From Eubacterium sp. (GTDB lineage: Bacteria; Bacillota_A; Clostridia; Lachnospirales; Lachnospiraceae), in contig JAMPGN010000081.1 of assembly GCA_023663915.1 (NCBI GenBank), positions 1 to 16,204 of the forward strand: a DNA stretch of 16,204 bases. The letters are read 5' to 3'. The notes beneath the pieces are model-generated. The model ran no database searches, had not been told where the DNA came from, and saw only the letters and a program-made list of their open reading frames with translations. Made by a program: the position numbers and the translations under genes. Numbering within the stretch: position 1 is the first letter of the stretch; each line of letters begins with the position of its first letter. Shown here piece after piece: positions 1 to 7,784 of this stretch.

Positions 1-560
1 AGGATTGCCAGCACGGTGCCCACCATTCCGAGAAACTTATAGGACAGGTAGGCAAGCGAGCCTGCAAGGATACCGCCGCCGTTATGATTCTCACTGCATC
101 TTAAGTAAATCTCTTTGACCTGATAACTCTCTGCCTGGGACAATTCCGTTCCGAACAATTCACAGACCATACTGATCAGCAGGAAAAGTATGAGACCTGC
201 CACCAATTTTCTGGTCGCAATATGGTTTCCCATATTGGACATCCCAAACGCGATCGCCAGAAAAATAATAATCGGTGCAGCATACGCAGTCAGTCCAAAA
301 ATACCGAACATAACGTTGCTGACCACGTTCCCCGCCTTACCGACGATACCGAAGTTACACAGAAAAAGGATGACCGCAAGGGCAAGAAACACGATCAACA
401 TGATCTCATTGCGTATCGCGATATCCATAGGTGGCGTCTGCGCCGATCTGCCGCCGTTTCGTCTCCCCGTCTGTGCCTGCTTTCCCCTGCCTGTCTTTCT
501 ATTTGAAGTTGTCGTCTTTTTATTCGCGGAAGAACGTTTTCCTCCTTGGTTCGATGCCAT
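1..560 (-). CDS. ftsK: FtsK/SpoIIIE-family DNA translocase, N-terminal membrane part (cut by left edge)
   Basis: An open frame runs from an ATG at 560 to the window edge, giving 186 residues without a stop. Residues 1-45 are a basic, Ser/Asn/Lys/Arg-rich cytosolic leader. They are followed by four hydrophobic segments at about 51-72, 79-106, 118-136 and 161-186, the arrangement of the FtsK/SpoIIIE 4TM domain that anchors the translocase at the division septum. The motor and gamma domains would lie beyond the left edge, so family membership rests on the 4TM pattern plus the tepA neighbour; in Bacillus subtilis tepA also lies close upstream of spoIIIE. An AGGAGG box at 569-574 sits 8 nt before the ATG and fixes the start. 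FtsK-type proteins pump chromosomal DNA during division or sporulation. Whether this is the vegetative or the sporulation paralogue cannot be decided here. Confidence 0.8.
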   Translation of the reverse strand, partial: MASNQGGKRSSANKKTTTSNRKTGRGKQAQTGRRNGGRSAQTPPMDIAIRNEIMLIVFLALAVILFLCNFGIVGKAGNVVSNVMFGIFGLTAYAAPIIIFLAIAFGMSNMGNHIATRKLVAGLILFLLISMVCELFGTELSQAESYQVKEIYLRCSENHNGGGILAGSLAYLSYKFLGMVGTVLAI

Positions 561-608
561 GATAAGCGCCTCCTGAGCATACTCCCATTTGATAATATGA
601 CTCAATAT

Positions 609-637
609 AGTATAGCATTTTCATTTTCGCTTGTCAT
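609..637 (-). promoter_or_regulatory. Predicted sigma-A-type promoter for the ftsK/spoIIIE gene
   Basis: On the minus strand a -35 element ATGACA (632-637) is followed after exactly 17 nt by a -10 element TATACT (609-614). The inferred start of transcription is about 40 nt upstream of the ftsK ATG. The site lies in the 80-nt gap after tepA, so the translocase gene may be transcribed independently of tepA. The hexamers and spacing are seen; activity is inferred. Confidence 0.5.
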
Positions 638-640
638 CCC

Positions 641-1423
641 TTATTTTGTATCCGCCTTTTTCTTGTCTACCATATCGTGGAGATGCGCAACGGCATCCTT
701 GATTCCGCCCACCTCACAGATAATGCCTTCCTCCACCGCCTCACCGCCGACGAGTATCGTACCGACATCTTTGGTCAGCACGCCCGTCTCCATCATCAGA
801 TCTTCCAGCCTTGTTTTGGATATCTTGCAATGGCTGCAGACAAATCCTGTGATACGGTTCTGTATCTGCCTGAAATAGTCAAAAGTCTGCTGCACGCCGA
901 TCACCATACCGTTAAGCCGCACCGGATGGATAACCATCGTTCCCGTCGGCACGATATAGGAATAATCTGTGCTGACCGCGATTGGCACACCGATGGAATG
1001 ACTTCCGCCAAGCACGAGTGACACGGTAGGTTTGCTTAAGGAAGCGATCATTTCCGCTATGGCAAGCCCTGCCTCCACATCGCCGCCCATGGTATTTAAA
1101 AGAATCAGCACGCCGTCTATCTCCTTGCTGTCCTCTATCGCCGCCAGCTGGGGGAGCACATGTTCGTATTTCGTCGTCTTGGATGTGCTGCTTAAGTTAT
1201 CATGCCCCTCGATTTCACCGATGATCGTGATCAGATGTATTTTATGATGCGCCTCATTCTCATCTAACGTGATCTGACCGACTTCCCCGATCCTCTCGTC
1301 CCGATGTTTTTCCTTCTCCTGCTGTTTCTCCTGTTCCTCGCGCTTTTCTTCCTTCTCGTTCTTGCTTCCTTTACTATCTTTATTTTCCTTATTGACATTT
1401 TTATTGTTCTCTTTACTTCCCAT
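641..1423 (-). CDS. tepA: TepA-like ClpP-fold serine protease (translocation-enhancing protein)
   Basis: This 260-residue protein belongs to the ClpP/crotonase fold in the TepA (YmfB) subgroup. Residues 1-45 are an extremely charged Lys/Glu/Asn-rich extension. The ClpP-like core starts near residue 60 (LITIIGEIEGH). The nucleophile region GGSHSIG puts the candidate Ser at 143, candidate His is His166 in MVIHP, and Asp219 in LTKDVGT is the candidate third residue, two positions further from the following Glu-Ala than in ClpP. B. subtilis TepA was reported to aid protein secretion and probably degrades signal or spore-related peptides; the substrate here is unknown. The frame can begin at GTG 1426, but GGAGG at 1430-1434 lies 6 nt from ATG 1423 and only 3 nt from the GTG, so 1423 is preferred. 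The neighbouring ftsK agrees with the Bacillus gene order. Confidence 0.82.
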   Translation of the reverse strand: MGSKENNKNVNKENKDSKGSKNEKEEKREEQEKQQEKEKHRDERIGEVGQITLDENEAHHKIHLITIIGEIEGHDNLSSTSKTTKYEHVLPQLAAIEDSKEIDGVLILLNTMGGDVEAGLAIAEMIASLSKPTVSLVLGGSHSIGVPIAVSTDYSYIVPTGTMVIHPVRLNGMVIGVQQTFDYFRQIQNRITGFVCSHCKISKTRLEDLMMETGVLTKDVGTILVGGEAVEEGIICEVGGIKDAVAHLHDMVDKKKADTK

Positions 1424-1498
1424 CACAAACCTCCGATCTGTTGTCTGGCTGCCGCTCTCTTCAACAGGACGGGAAAATCCCCCTTATGCATAGAAAAG

Positions 1499-1520
1499 AG
1501 AGAACCACAGCCTTTTCTCT
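1499..1520 (-). terminator. Weak possible terminator downstream of the membrane-protein gene
   Basis: On the minus strand AGAGAA (1515-1520) can pair with TTCTCT (1499-1504) across a 10-nt loop, and a pyrimidine-rich run CTTTTCT follows. The stem is short and A/T-rich, so this is only a weak candidate for ending the yebC-to-membrane-protein transcript before tepA. The rest of the 1424-1588 gap shows no convincing promoter or coding sequence. Confidence 0.25.
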
Positions 1521-1588
1521 GCGATTCCCTCTTAGTTTGCGTTATCTTCCAATATTTATACATTTCATATCTGGCATCGGACGATATT

Positions 1589-3298
1589 TTATGGGATATC
1601 AAAATCATCATCATAAGCGATTTCCACATCGTACTTCATATCCTTCTCCTCAACCGGATACTGGTAATCCATCTCTCTTCTCACATGCTTCTTCGGCAGT
1701 GGCAGCGGATTCTCGAAATAGCGCGGTTTCTCCGGTTTCTTCGGCGCTTCCGTTAAATCAATCATCTCCAAATCCTCGGTTATCTCAGGTGTCTCAGCCT
1801 GCATTGTCCCTTCGTTCCATTCAACCCATTCCAATTCCGCATCATCCGGTTTGTTCCCTGTCTCCTTAATCACCGCAGTTTCATCCACTTCCTCAATCGG
1901 CATCTGTACAATCGCTGCCTTGCCGCCGAAAATACAGTTCTGCAGTCCCAAGCCCGCCAGAACGCTCCAGATATACAAAGAAAGCAAACCAGACTGTTCC
2001 GATCCTATTGACGCCATCGGCGTAGGCGCTGCAAGCAGGCAGAAAAGTATCCACAGCATATAATTCTGTTTCCTGCCGCTTCGGATAAATTCAAAGACAA
2101 GGAAGGATGCCGGGATAACCAGCATTCCCATCAGGTAAATATCATAAACATACGGATACCGGGCTGTAAATGCCGACGCAGGCAGATATTTGAGATCCCT
2201 CCACTGCTCCACGATGCTCCCAAGCAGAGCCATGCCACTGTTTCCATATATGATGCCGATCATCAATCCCCGCACGAACACGCTCACCAATAACGCCACA
2301 AGAAAAACGGAAACGCTGACCGGCACAGAATGATAAAGCGGCTTATCTTCCTGCCGGGTTTTTTCTCCAATAAACACAGCCGCCATAACGATTAACAAAG
2401 TTGCCGCCATGATATCCAGATAGGCGAGTGCGCCGATTATCACGCCAATCACTGCCGACACTGCCATCGCCGCCGGTCTGCCAAGCCGGTTTGCACAATA
2501 TCCTTTGACAAAACTGACTACGGCAAGCATACCGATCATATACAAGTCAAAAAAAAGCCAGTCCGGACGAAACAGCGAAAGCATTTCAAGACATCCAAGC
2601 GAACACGCAAGATAGAGAAGCGCGGCACACGCCGGTATACGCCCGGCAAGTTTCCTCGTCACCGCATATACGAGCAGCATACCAATTATCTGCAGAAAAA
2701 CCTGCATAATGACCGCCGAAGCAATCTTATTGCCAAGAAAGGACAATACTGCCGACAGGCAGATCACATACAACTCCCTGACACTGTAGCAGATCATTGA
2801 TAAACCAGACCGCTCCTGCGTCACTACAGCCATATTGTAATACGTCATGCTCTGCACATTCGCATCATGAATCTCTTCATTTTCCGAGGACAACCCGTTC
2901 TCTACAGCAAACCCCTGCTCCGACATCTCGATTTCGAACCTGGCGCTCTCAACACGCAGGAAAATACCGCCCACCATGATTAGCAGAACAATCGCGCACT
3001 CAAATCCGGTTATGACCGATTTTTTCCAGACGCATTTTGTCCCGACCTTAATCGCAGTCCACCGGACGAGCCAGTATATGGCAACTGCTGCCGGAATAAT
3101 GAGCAGACCGATTACGAGAAGTGCGCCGTTCGACATACCGGCAAATGGCGCAGCCAGACTGTCCGGAAAGCTCTTCATGTATGGCTTGCCTGCAAAATAA
3201 TATATCCACACATGCCCGGCATACATCAGCAGCAAGGCGCACAGGATGCTGTATAGAAACCACAACGCATAGCTAAACCACGTTTTACGATAAGTCAT
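1589..3298 (-). CDS. Polytopic membrane protein with long acidic cytosolic tail, possible GT-C glycosyltransferase relative
   Basis: The function is not recognised. The 569-residue protein has about ten or more hydrophobic segments between residues 8 and 456 (for example 10-34, 57-80, 98-114, 176-213, 222-242, 252-266, 277-310, 326-350, 385-404, 412-426 and 437-456). A polar loop at 115-170 lies between the third and fourth and probably faces outward. The layout resembles GT-C/PMT-type glycosyltransferases, but I see no clear acidic catalytic dyad. Residues 465-569 are a soluble tail rich in Glu, Asp and Pro, with the motif ENPLPLPKKHVRREMDY (529-545) and an Asp-rich end (DDDFDI). I associate this tail with membrane proteins of Lachnospiraceae, from memory only. 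A GGAG box (3306-3309) lies 7 nt from the ATG. The gene begins 12 nt after the metY stop, so the two are probably co-transcribed. Confidence 0.7.
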   Translation of the reverse strand: MTYRKTWFSYALWFLYSILCALLLMYAGHVWIYYFAGKPYMKSFPDSLAAPFAGMSNGALLVIGLLIIPAAVAIYWLVRWTAIKVGTKCVWKKSVITGFECAIVLLIMVGGIFLRVESARFEIEMSEQGFAVENGLSSENEEIHDANVQSMTYYNMAVVTQERSGLSMICYSVRELYVICLSAVLSFLGNKIASAVIMQVFLQIIGMLLVYAVTRKLAGRIPACAALLYLACSLGCLEMLSLFRPDWLFFDLYMIGMLAVVSFVKGYCANRLGRPAAMAVSAVIGVIIGALAYLDIMAATLLIVMAAVFIGEKTRQEDKPLYHSVPVSVSVFLVALLVSVFVRGLMIGIIYGNSGMALLGSIVEQWRDLKYLPASAFTARYPYVYDIYLMGMLVIPASFLVFEFIRSGRKQNYMLWILFCLLAAPTPMASIGSEQSGLLSLYIWSVLAGLGLQNCIFGGKAAIVQMPIEEVDETAVIKETGNKPDDAELEWVEWNEGTMQAETPEITEDLEMIDLTEAPKKPEKPRYFENPLPLPKKHVRREMDYQYPVEEKDMKYDVEIAYDDDFDIP

Positions 3299-3310
3299 AA
3301 TCCTTCTCCA

Positions 3311-4594
3311 TTATATTTTCGACAATGCCTGCTCCAGGTCCGCAATAATATCATCAATATGCTCAATTCCTACCGATAACCGGATCATATCCGGCGCAAC
3401 TCCGGCTTCTCTTAACTGCTCGTCGTTCATTTGTCTGTGTGTGTGGCTTGCCGGATGGAGCACGCTCGTGCGCGCGTCCGCAACATGCGTCACGATCGCC
3501 GCCAGTTCCAGATGATCCATCATCCTTGCCGCCGCATCCCTGCCGCCTTTTAAGCCAAACGAAATGACCCCGCATGTACCTTTCGGCATATATTTCTGCG
3601 CTGTCTCGTAATACTTGTTGCTCTTAAGCCCCGGATAATTCACCCATGCGACTTTCTCATGCCCTTCCAGATATTCCGCTGTTTTCTGTGCATTGAAGCA
3701 ATGCCTCTCCATCCGGAGCGGAAGCGTCTCCAATCCCACATTGAGCAAAAAGGCATTCTGCGGGGACTGCATCGAACCCAAATCCCGCATCAACTGAGTG
3801 GTAGCCTTGGTGAGATAGGCTGCTTTGCCGAATTTCTCCGTATAGGTAATGCCGTGATAAGACTCGTCCGGCGTGCACAGCCCCGGAAACTTATCCGCAT
3901 ATGCATTCCAGTCAAAATTGCCCGAATCCACAATACAGCCGCCCAATGACATGGCATGTCCATCCATATATTTCGTCGTGGAATGCACCACGATATCCGC
4001 ACCCCACTCAAAAGGATTACAGTTGATCGGAGTCGCAAACGTATTATCAACAATAAGCGGCACCTGATGATCGTGCGCCACTTTCGCAAATTTCTCTATG
4101 TCTAACACTACGAGAGCCGGATTTGCGATCGACTCCCCAAAGACACACTTGGTATTGGGCTGAAATGCCTTGTCGAGTTCTTCCATCGACGCATCCGGAT
4201 CGACGATCGTGCAATCCACTCCCATCTTCTTCATCGTACAGGTAATCAGATTGAACGTTCCCCCATACACCGTGGAAGACAGCACCACATGATCTCCCGC
4301 CTCACAGATATTGAACACGGCATAGTACGTCGCCGCCTGGCCGGAAGCCGTCAGCATCGCCGCCACTCCGCCTTCCAGTTCACAGATCTTTGCCGCCACA
4401 CAATCGTTGGTCGGATTTTGTAATCTGCTGTAGAAATAGCCGTTTTCTTCCAGATCGAAAAGCCTGCCCATCTGTTCCGAGGATTCATATTTAAAGGTCG
4501 TGCTCTGGTAGATCGGCAATACGCGCGGCTCACCGTTCCCCGGTTTCCATCCCGACTGGATGCATATCGTTTCCTTCCTGTATGATCTATTCAT
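3311..4594 (-). CDS. metY: O-acetylhomoserine sulfhydrylase (aminocarboxypropyltransferase), PLP-dependent
   Basis: This 427-residue protein is of normal length for MetY in the Cys/Met-metabolism PLP enzyme family. It joins O-acetylhomoserine with sulfide to give homocysteine, in direct-sulfhydrylation methionine synthesis in the cytosol. The PLP lysine is Lys208 in HSTTKYMDGH. Other family residues are Tyr55-Ser56-Arg57 with Asn60-Pro61-Thr62 (phosphate binding from the partner subunit), Tyr110 in SSTVYGGT (ring stacking), Asp183 in VDNTF, and a C-terminal arginine in DMIRLSVGIEH. The ATG overlaps the stop of the upstream CFI-box gene in an ATGA junction, which suggests translational coupling. 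No SAM riboswitch or T-box is visible in front of it, because it sits third in an operon behind yebC. A cystathionine gamma-lyase role is less likely given the long MetY-type insert, but close paralogues exist. Confidence 0.93.
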   Translation of the reverse strand: MNRSYRKETICIQSGWKPGNGEPRVLPIYQSTTFKYESSEQMGRLFDLEENGYFYSRLQNPTNDCVAAKICELEGGVAAMLTASGQAATYYAVFNICEAGDHVVLSSTVYGGTFNLITCTMKKMGVDCTIVDPDASMEELDKAFQPNTKCVFGESIANPALVVLDIEKFAKVAHDHQVPLIVDNTFATPINCNPFEWGADIVVHSTTKYMDGHAMSLGGCIVDSGNFDWNAYADKFPGLCTPDESYHGITYTEKFGKAAYLTKATTQLMRDLGSMQSPQNAFLLNVGLETLPLRMERHCFNAQKTAEYLEGHEKVAWVNYPGLKSNKYYETAQKYMPKGTCGVISFGLKGGRDAAARMMDHLELAAIVTHVADARTSVLHPASHTHRQMNDEQLREAGVAPDMIRLSVGIEHIDDIIADLEQALSKI

Positions 4595-5403
4595 GCTATG
4601 TATTGCCCCTTTCTCTCGCGACGATCCGTCACCATATATTCCGCTTTCAGTTCCGTCATCATCTCCGTATACAACCGCTTACACTGCTCATTCTGCCCCG
4701 CCTCAACCAACGCAACGCATCTGCTGATATAATGTTCCCACAGATACCAGTATTTCTCTTCGGGTGACGCTTCTTTCGCAATCCGTTTCACAATCGTAGG
4801 CGCTATATCATAGTACTCTCTCACGAGCATTTCACCGTCCGCCTGCCGGAACATATACTCGTCTCGGTAGCGTTTCATCAATGTGATCTCGCGACAGTCC
4901 TGTGGTTTATGCAGTCCACAGCATACCGCCGTCGTCACAAAACATAATTTCTGTTTGAATCCTGCCTGGATTGACTCGTGATCCGCCGCCTGAATACGCT
5001 GTCCGAACCGCTCCTGCCATTTATCACATATGGCATCGGTCAGTTTATGCATCTCCTCTTCCCCTCCGCCGCATCGTCTCTGATACGCGATAAGAGCCGG
5101 AAGAAAATAGGAAACCATATACAGATTTATATTGAGCTGCGCATTATTTCTTTGTGCCCTGCCCTTCGTCGAATCGATCTGTTCCTGCGCCCTGTCCGCC
5201 AAACACTCCGCCACCTGCAGCATATCCTGCGCGCCGTCCGGCGTATTTCCACACCATATATCCGCCAGCATCGACCAAACACGCATATTATCCTCTAAAT
5301 ATTTTTGAAATGATGTCTCATATGTCTCTTTTTTAAACTCGGAAATCCTTGCCGGCGCCTGCCCAAGCAGATCAGCAATCTGATTCTGTTCTGATTTATC
5401 CAT
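4591..5403 (-). CDS. CFI-box-CTERM domain protein of unknown function
   Basis: The function is unknown. The 270-residue protein has no signal peptide and no clear membrane segment. Residues 1-145 look largely helical and soluble. Residues 154-207 match the CFI-box: CFVTTAVC (154-161), Cys170 preceded by Gln-Asp, RYRDEYM (178-184) and EYYDIAPTIVKRI (196-208). Family members have two or more ordered cysteines, an Arg-x-x-Arg-Asp segment and this closing Tyr-Tyr-x-Ile-x-Pro motif; the molecular role is not established. An unusual point is that the box is internal, followed by about 60 more helical residues. The gene starts 24 nt after yebC with a modest AGGA box, and its TGA overlaps the metY ATG. 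Coupling to a sulfur-assimilation enzyme and the conserved cysteines make a thiol- or metal-linked role possible, but that is inference. Confidence 0.75.
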   Translation of the reverse strand: MDKSEQNQIADLLGQAPARISEFKKETYETSFQKYLEDNMRVWSMLADIWCGNTPDGAQDMLQVAECLADRAQEQIDSTKGRAQRNNAQLNINLYMVSYFLPALIAYQRRCGGGEEEMHKLTDAICDKWQERFGQRIQAADHESIQAGFKQKLCFVTTAVCCGLHKPQDCREITLMKRYRDEYMFRQADGEMLVREYYDIAPTIVKRIAKEASPEEKYWYLWEHYISRCVALVEAGQNEQCKRLYTEMMTELKAEYMVTDRRERKGQYIA

Positions 5404-5426
5404 CCTATTATCCTGCTCTCTGCTTT

Positions 5427-6155
5427 TTATTCGTCCCAGTTGTGATAAACCGCCTGCACGTCGTCGTCATCGTCCAACAAATCAAGCGTTCTCTGTAAAT
5501 TCTTAATTGCCGTCTCATCCGTAAGCTCTACCCAGTTCTGCGGAATCATCGTCACCTCAGAGGAAACCGGCTGGATTCCTGCTTCTTTTAATGCGGCGTC
5601 CACCTCACTCCACTGGTCCGGATCAGTATAAATTTCATAACAGTCTTCTTCCTCTGAAAAATCTTCCGCACCTGCGTCTAACGCCATCATCATCAGATCG
5701 TCCGCATCGGTATCGCATTCTTCTTTATCAATGATGATCAGCCCTTTCTTGTCAAACATAAAGGAAACGCAACCAGGTGTACCGACATTGCCCTGCCCTT
5801 TTGTAAATGCGCTTCTTACATTGGCTGCCGTCCGATTCGTATTATCCGTCAGCGCGTCCACAATAATCGCTATACCGTTTGGTCCATATCCTTCATACGT
5901 TACATATTTATAATTGACGTTTCCACCCTCGCCTGCGGCCTTCTTGATTCCCCTGTCAATCGTATCATTCGGCATGTTATTTGCTTTCGCTTTCGCAATC
6001 ACCTGCGCCAATTTGAAATTGTTCGCCGGGTCCGGTCCGCCTTCCTTGACCGCCACCGCGATCTCACGGCCGATAATCGTAAAAATTTTGCCCTTCGCGG
6101 CATCGTTTTTCTCTTTTTTATGCTTAATGTTCGCAAATTTAGAATGTCCTGACAT
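5427..6155 (-). CDS. yebC: YebC/TACO1-family protein
   Basis: This 242-residue protein opens with the family hallmark MSGHSKFANIKHKK and carries the central YEGYGPNGIAIIVDALTDN (88-106) and NRTAANVRSAF (107-117) motifs of YebC proteins. It ends with an acidic DDDDD stretch near residue 233. Members were long annotated as transcriptional regulators (PmpR type). Mitochondrial TACO1, and more recently bacterial YebC proteins, have been linked to relieving ribosome stalls, for example on polyproline. A cytosolic translation role is therefore more likely than DNA binding. An AAAGGAGA box (6163-6170) sits 7 nt from the ATG, and the hallmark N-terminus confirms the start. It is the first gene of a likely operon with the CFI-box protein, metY and the tailed membrane protein. 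Confidence 0.95.
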   Translation of the reverse strand: MSGHSKFANIKHKKEKNDAAKGKIFTIIGREIAVAVKEGGPDPANNFKLAQVIAKAKANNMPNDTIDRGIKKAAGEGGNVNYKYVTYEGYGPNGIAIIVDALTDNTNRTAANVRSAFTKGQGNVGTPGCVSFMFDKKGLIIIDKEECDTDADDLMMMALDAGAEDFSEEEDCYEIYTDPDQWSEVDAALKEAGIQPVSSEVTMIPQNWVELTDETAIKNLQRTLDLLDDDDDVQAVYHNWDE

Positions 6156-6204
6156 ATCATGATCTCCTTTGTCTTCTATTAATTCTTCTTAATATCAATT
6201 ACTT

Positions 6205-6233
6205 ATGATACCATTTTTTAGATTCTTATTCAA
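6205..6233 (-). promoter_or_regulatory. Extended -10 promoter driving the yebC operon
   Basis: The minus strand shows TTGAAT (6228-6233), a 17-nt spacer, then TATCAT (6205-6210). The spacer ends in TGG directly before the -10, the TGn of an extended -10 element. Transcription should start about 43 nt upstream of the yebC ATG. The rest of the 130-nt gap after the CBS-protein gene shows no clear terminator. Confidence 0.65.
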
Positions 6234-6285
6234 CCTTGTACTTTGCATATTTCTGCCTCGTATTCCTGCCAAACGCTCCCGCTGC

Positions 6286-7653
6286 CTAACCGGAGCTATC
6301 CCCGCTCTCCTTAGGACGCGCAAGCACCGTCTGTATCATGCGGTCCTTGACCTCCATGATGCGAAAAGTATAACCCCCATAATCAAACTCAAAATCCTCT
6401 CCCTCTTCCGGAATATGCTCTAATCTTGAGATCACAAACCCATTAACCGTGTCAAAAGGCTCTTCCTCAAAACTAATTTTAAGCTGTTCTTCCAGTTCTT
6501 CCAAAGGCATTTTACCCTGAATCACATACCCGCCCGCACCATTCTGGCTGATGTAGGTCGCCTCCTCGTCGTACTCATCCTCGATATTGCCGACGATTTC
6601 CTCCAGAATATCTTCAAGCGCCACAAGACCTGCTGTCTGCCCATACTCATCGATCACAATGACCATCTGTACCTTCTCGGTCTGCATCACGCGGAACAGA
6701 TCGTCAATCTTACGCTTTTCCGTGATAAATCTCGGCTCCCTGAGCAGTCCTTTGATCTTGCCGATGGGTTTATTCTTCATCTTCTCATTCATCTGCATGC
6801 GCATGACGTCTTTCAAGTGCAGGATTCCCACGATGTGGTCTATCGTGCCGTCATACACCGGAAAACGGCTGTTGTGCGCATCTACAATAAATGCCGCCGC
6901 TTCCTGCAGGGTCATGGTGCACTCGATCCCGATCATATTGTTACGGTTGATCATGATATCCTTTGCTTCTTTATCGCCGTACTCGAATATATTGCTTATC
7001 ATCTCCGCTTCATTTGCCTGGAGAATCCCCTGTTCATGCCCGACATTAACCATAGAGAGGATCTCTTCTTCCGTCACGTCGGACTTATCGCCGGACACAT
7101 TGATACCGAAAATCCGCAATAATCCGTTTGCCGTCTTGGAGATCAGCGCAGTCAAAGGCGCTGTGAGCCGGACATAATAATAGACCGGTGTGACAAAGAG
7201 CCGTATCCATCTGTCAGGATTACGCGACGCTGCTTTCTTAGGTATGGATACTCCGAAAGTCATAACTATGTACAGCATGAGCAAAGTCACCAGTATTGCC
7301 GTGAGAACCGCAAATAAAGTAATATGCCATTCCCCAAGGTCGCCTATCTTATGCACTGCCGCCCGATAAACGATATAGCCGGCATAACTGTTCAACCGGT
7401 ACAGGTACAGCGCACCGAACAGAAGATTAACTGTCACCGCGCCAAGCTGGATTGCTCCGGCATATTGCGTATGATGTTCTGTCAGATAGGCAAGCCGCAG
7501 CTGTTTTTTACCGGGGCTGCCCTCCTGTGTATCCGTCTCTTCTTTGTCCGCACCTTTCACATTGCTGAATGCAGAGCCAAAACCATAAAATAACATTTCG
7601 AGCAGCAGTAATATGACAAACCATATAATACTGCCCGCGCCACCGTCGTCCAT
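6286..7653 (-). CDS. CorC/HlyC-family CNNM-CBS membrane protein (probable Mg2+ or other cation exporter)
   Basis: This 455-residue protein has the standard three-part layout. Residues 1-190 form a CNNM/DUF21 membrane domain with hydrophobic stretches at about 8-30, 66-86, 110-134 and 152-172. A pair of CBS domains follows at about 230-288 and 298-358, ending in the family signature DEYGQTAGLVALEDILEE (335-352). Residues 372-447 are the CorC/HlyC C-terminal domain. The family was named after hemolysin C, but members are now mainly tied to Mg2+ (CorC, MpfA) or other cation efflux; the CBS pair binds ATP-Mg2+. The substrate cannot be told from sequence. The ATG is preceded by AAGGAAGGG (7664-7672) at 10 nt. 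It has its own strong promoter and a hairpin in the leader. It lies between two operons rather than in either. Confidence 0.88.
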   Translation of the reverse strand: MDDGGAGSIIWFVILLLLEMLFYGFGSAFSNVKGADKEETDTQEGSPGKKQLRLAYLTEHHTQYAGAIQLGAVTVNLLFGALYLYRLNSYAGYIVYRAAVHKIGDLGEWHITLFAVLTAILVTLLMLYIVMTFGVSIPKKAASRNPDRWIRLFVTPVYYYVRLTAPLTALISKTANGLLRIFGINVSGDKSDVTEEEILSMVNVGHEQGILQANEAEMISNIFEYGDKEAKDIMINRNNMIGIECTMTLQEAAAFIVDAHNSRFPVYDGTIDHIVGILHLKDVMRMQMNEKMKNKPIGKIKGLLREPRFITEKRKIDDLFRVMQTEKVQMVIVIDEYGQTAGLVALEDILEEIVGNIEDEYDEEATYISQNGAGGYVIQGKMPLEELEEQLKISFEEEPFDTVNGFVISRLEHIPEEGEDFEFDYGGYTFRIMEVKDRMIQTVLARPKESGDSSG

Positions 7654-7685
7654 TTTCTCTGATCCCTTCCTTTGTCATAAATAGT

Positions 7686-7706
7686 CTCTGTCTTATCGTA
7701 ACAGAG
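7686..7706 (-). promoter_or_regulatory. Leader hairpin in the 5' UTR of the CorC-family gene
   Basis: The minus strand reads CTCTGT (7701-7706), a 9-nt loop, then ACAGAG (7686-7691), a perfect 6-bp stem lying between the predicted transcription start and the ribosome binding site. It has no U-tract, so it is not a plain terminator. It could stabilise the mRNA or take part in leader control. Confidence 0.35.
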
Positions 7707-7719
7707 TAATATAACATCT

Positions 7720-7748
7720 AATATAACAAGGAATAGTTTGTGTGTCAA
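7720..7748 (-). promoter_or_regulatory. Strong sigma-A promoter for the CorC-family gene
   Basis: The minus strand carries a perfect TTGACA -35 (7743-7748), a 17-nt spacer and a TATATT -10 (7720-7725). The predicted start of transcription is about 60 nt upstream of the ATG at 7653. The site begins only 12 nt after the ndoA stop, so it separates this gene from the rex-ndoA operon, although read-through cannot be excluded. Confidence 0.75.
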
Positions 7749-7753
7749 TTCCA

Positions 7754-7784
7754 GTCAGTCTTATGTATTTAACTCCAGACTGAC
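7754..7784 (-). repeat. Inverted repeat across the ndoA stop codon
   Basis: On the minus strand GTCAGTCT (7777-7784) and AGACTGAC (7754-7761) are perfect 8-base complements separated by 15 nt. G-U pairs could extend the stem outward. The stop codon lies at the junction of the loop and the right arm. The promoter of the next gene follows immediately. No U-tract is present, so an mRNA 3'-end structure or a protein-binding site is more likely than a classical intrinsic terminator. Confidence 0.4.

Noticed and set aside
1423..1629. A 68-codon minus-strand frame between the membrane-protein gene and tepA
   Set aside because: It overlaps the end of the membrane-protein gene in another frame, resembles no family, and has no convincing ribosome binding site.
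6156..6285. Terminator or riboswitch in the gap before yebC
   Set aside because: Beyond the extended -10 promoter I found no stable stem with a U-tract and no recognisable riboswitch pattern.
6587..7177. A 196-codon plus-strand open frame inside the CorC-family gene
   Set aside because: It is antisense to a well-supported coding sequence, its translation has no recognisable domain, and it is explained by codon bias on the other strand.
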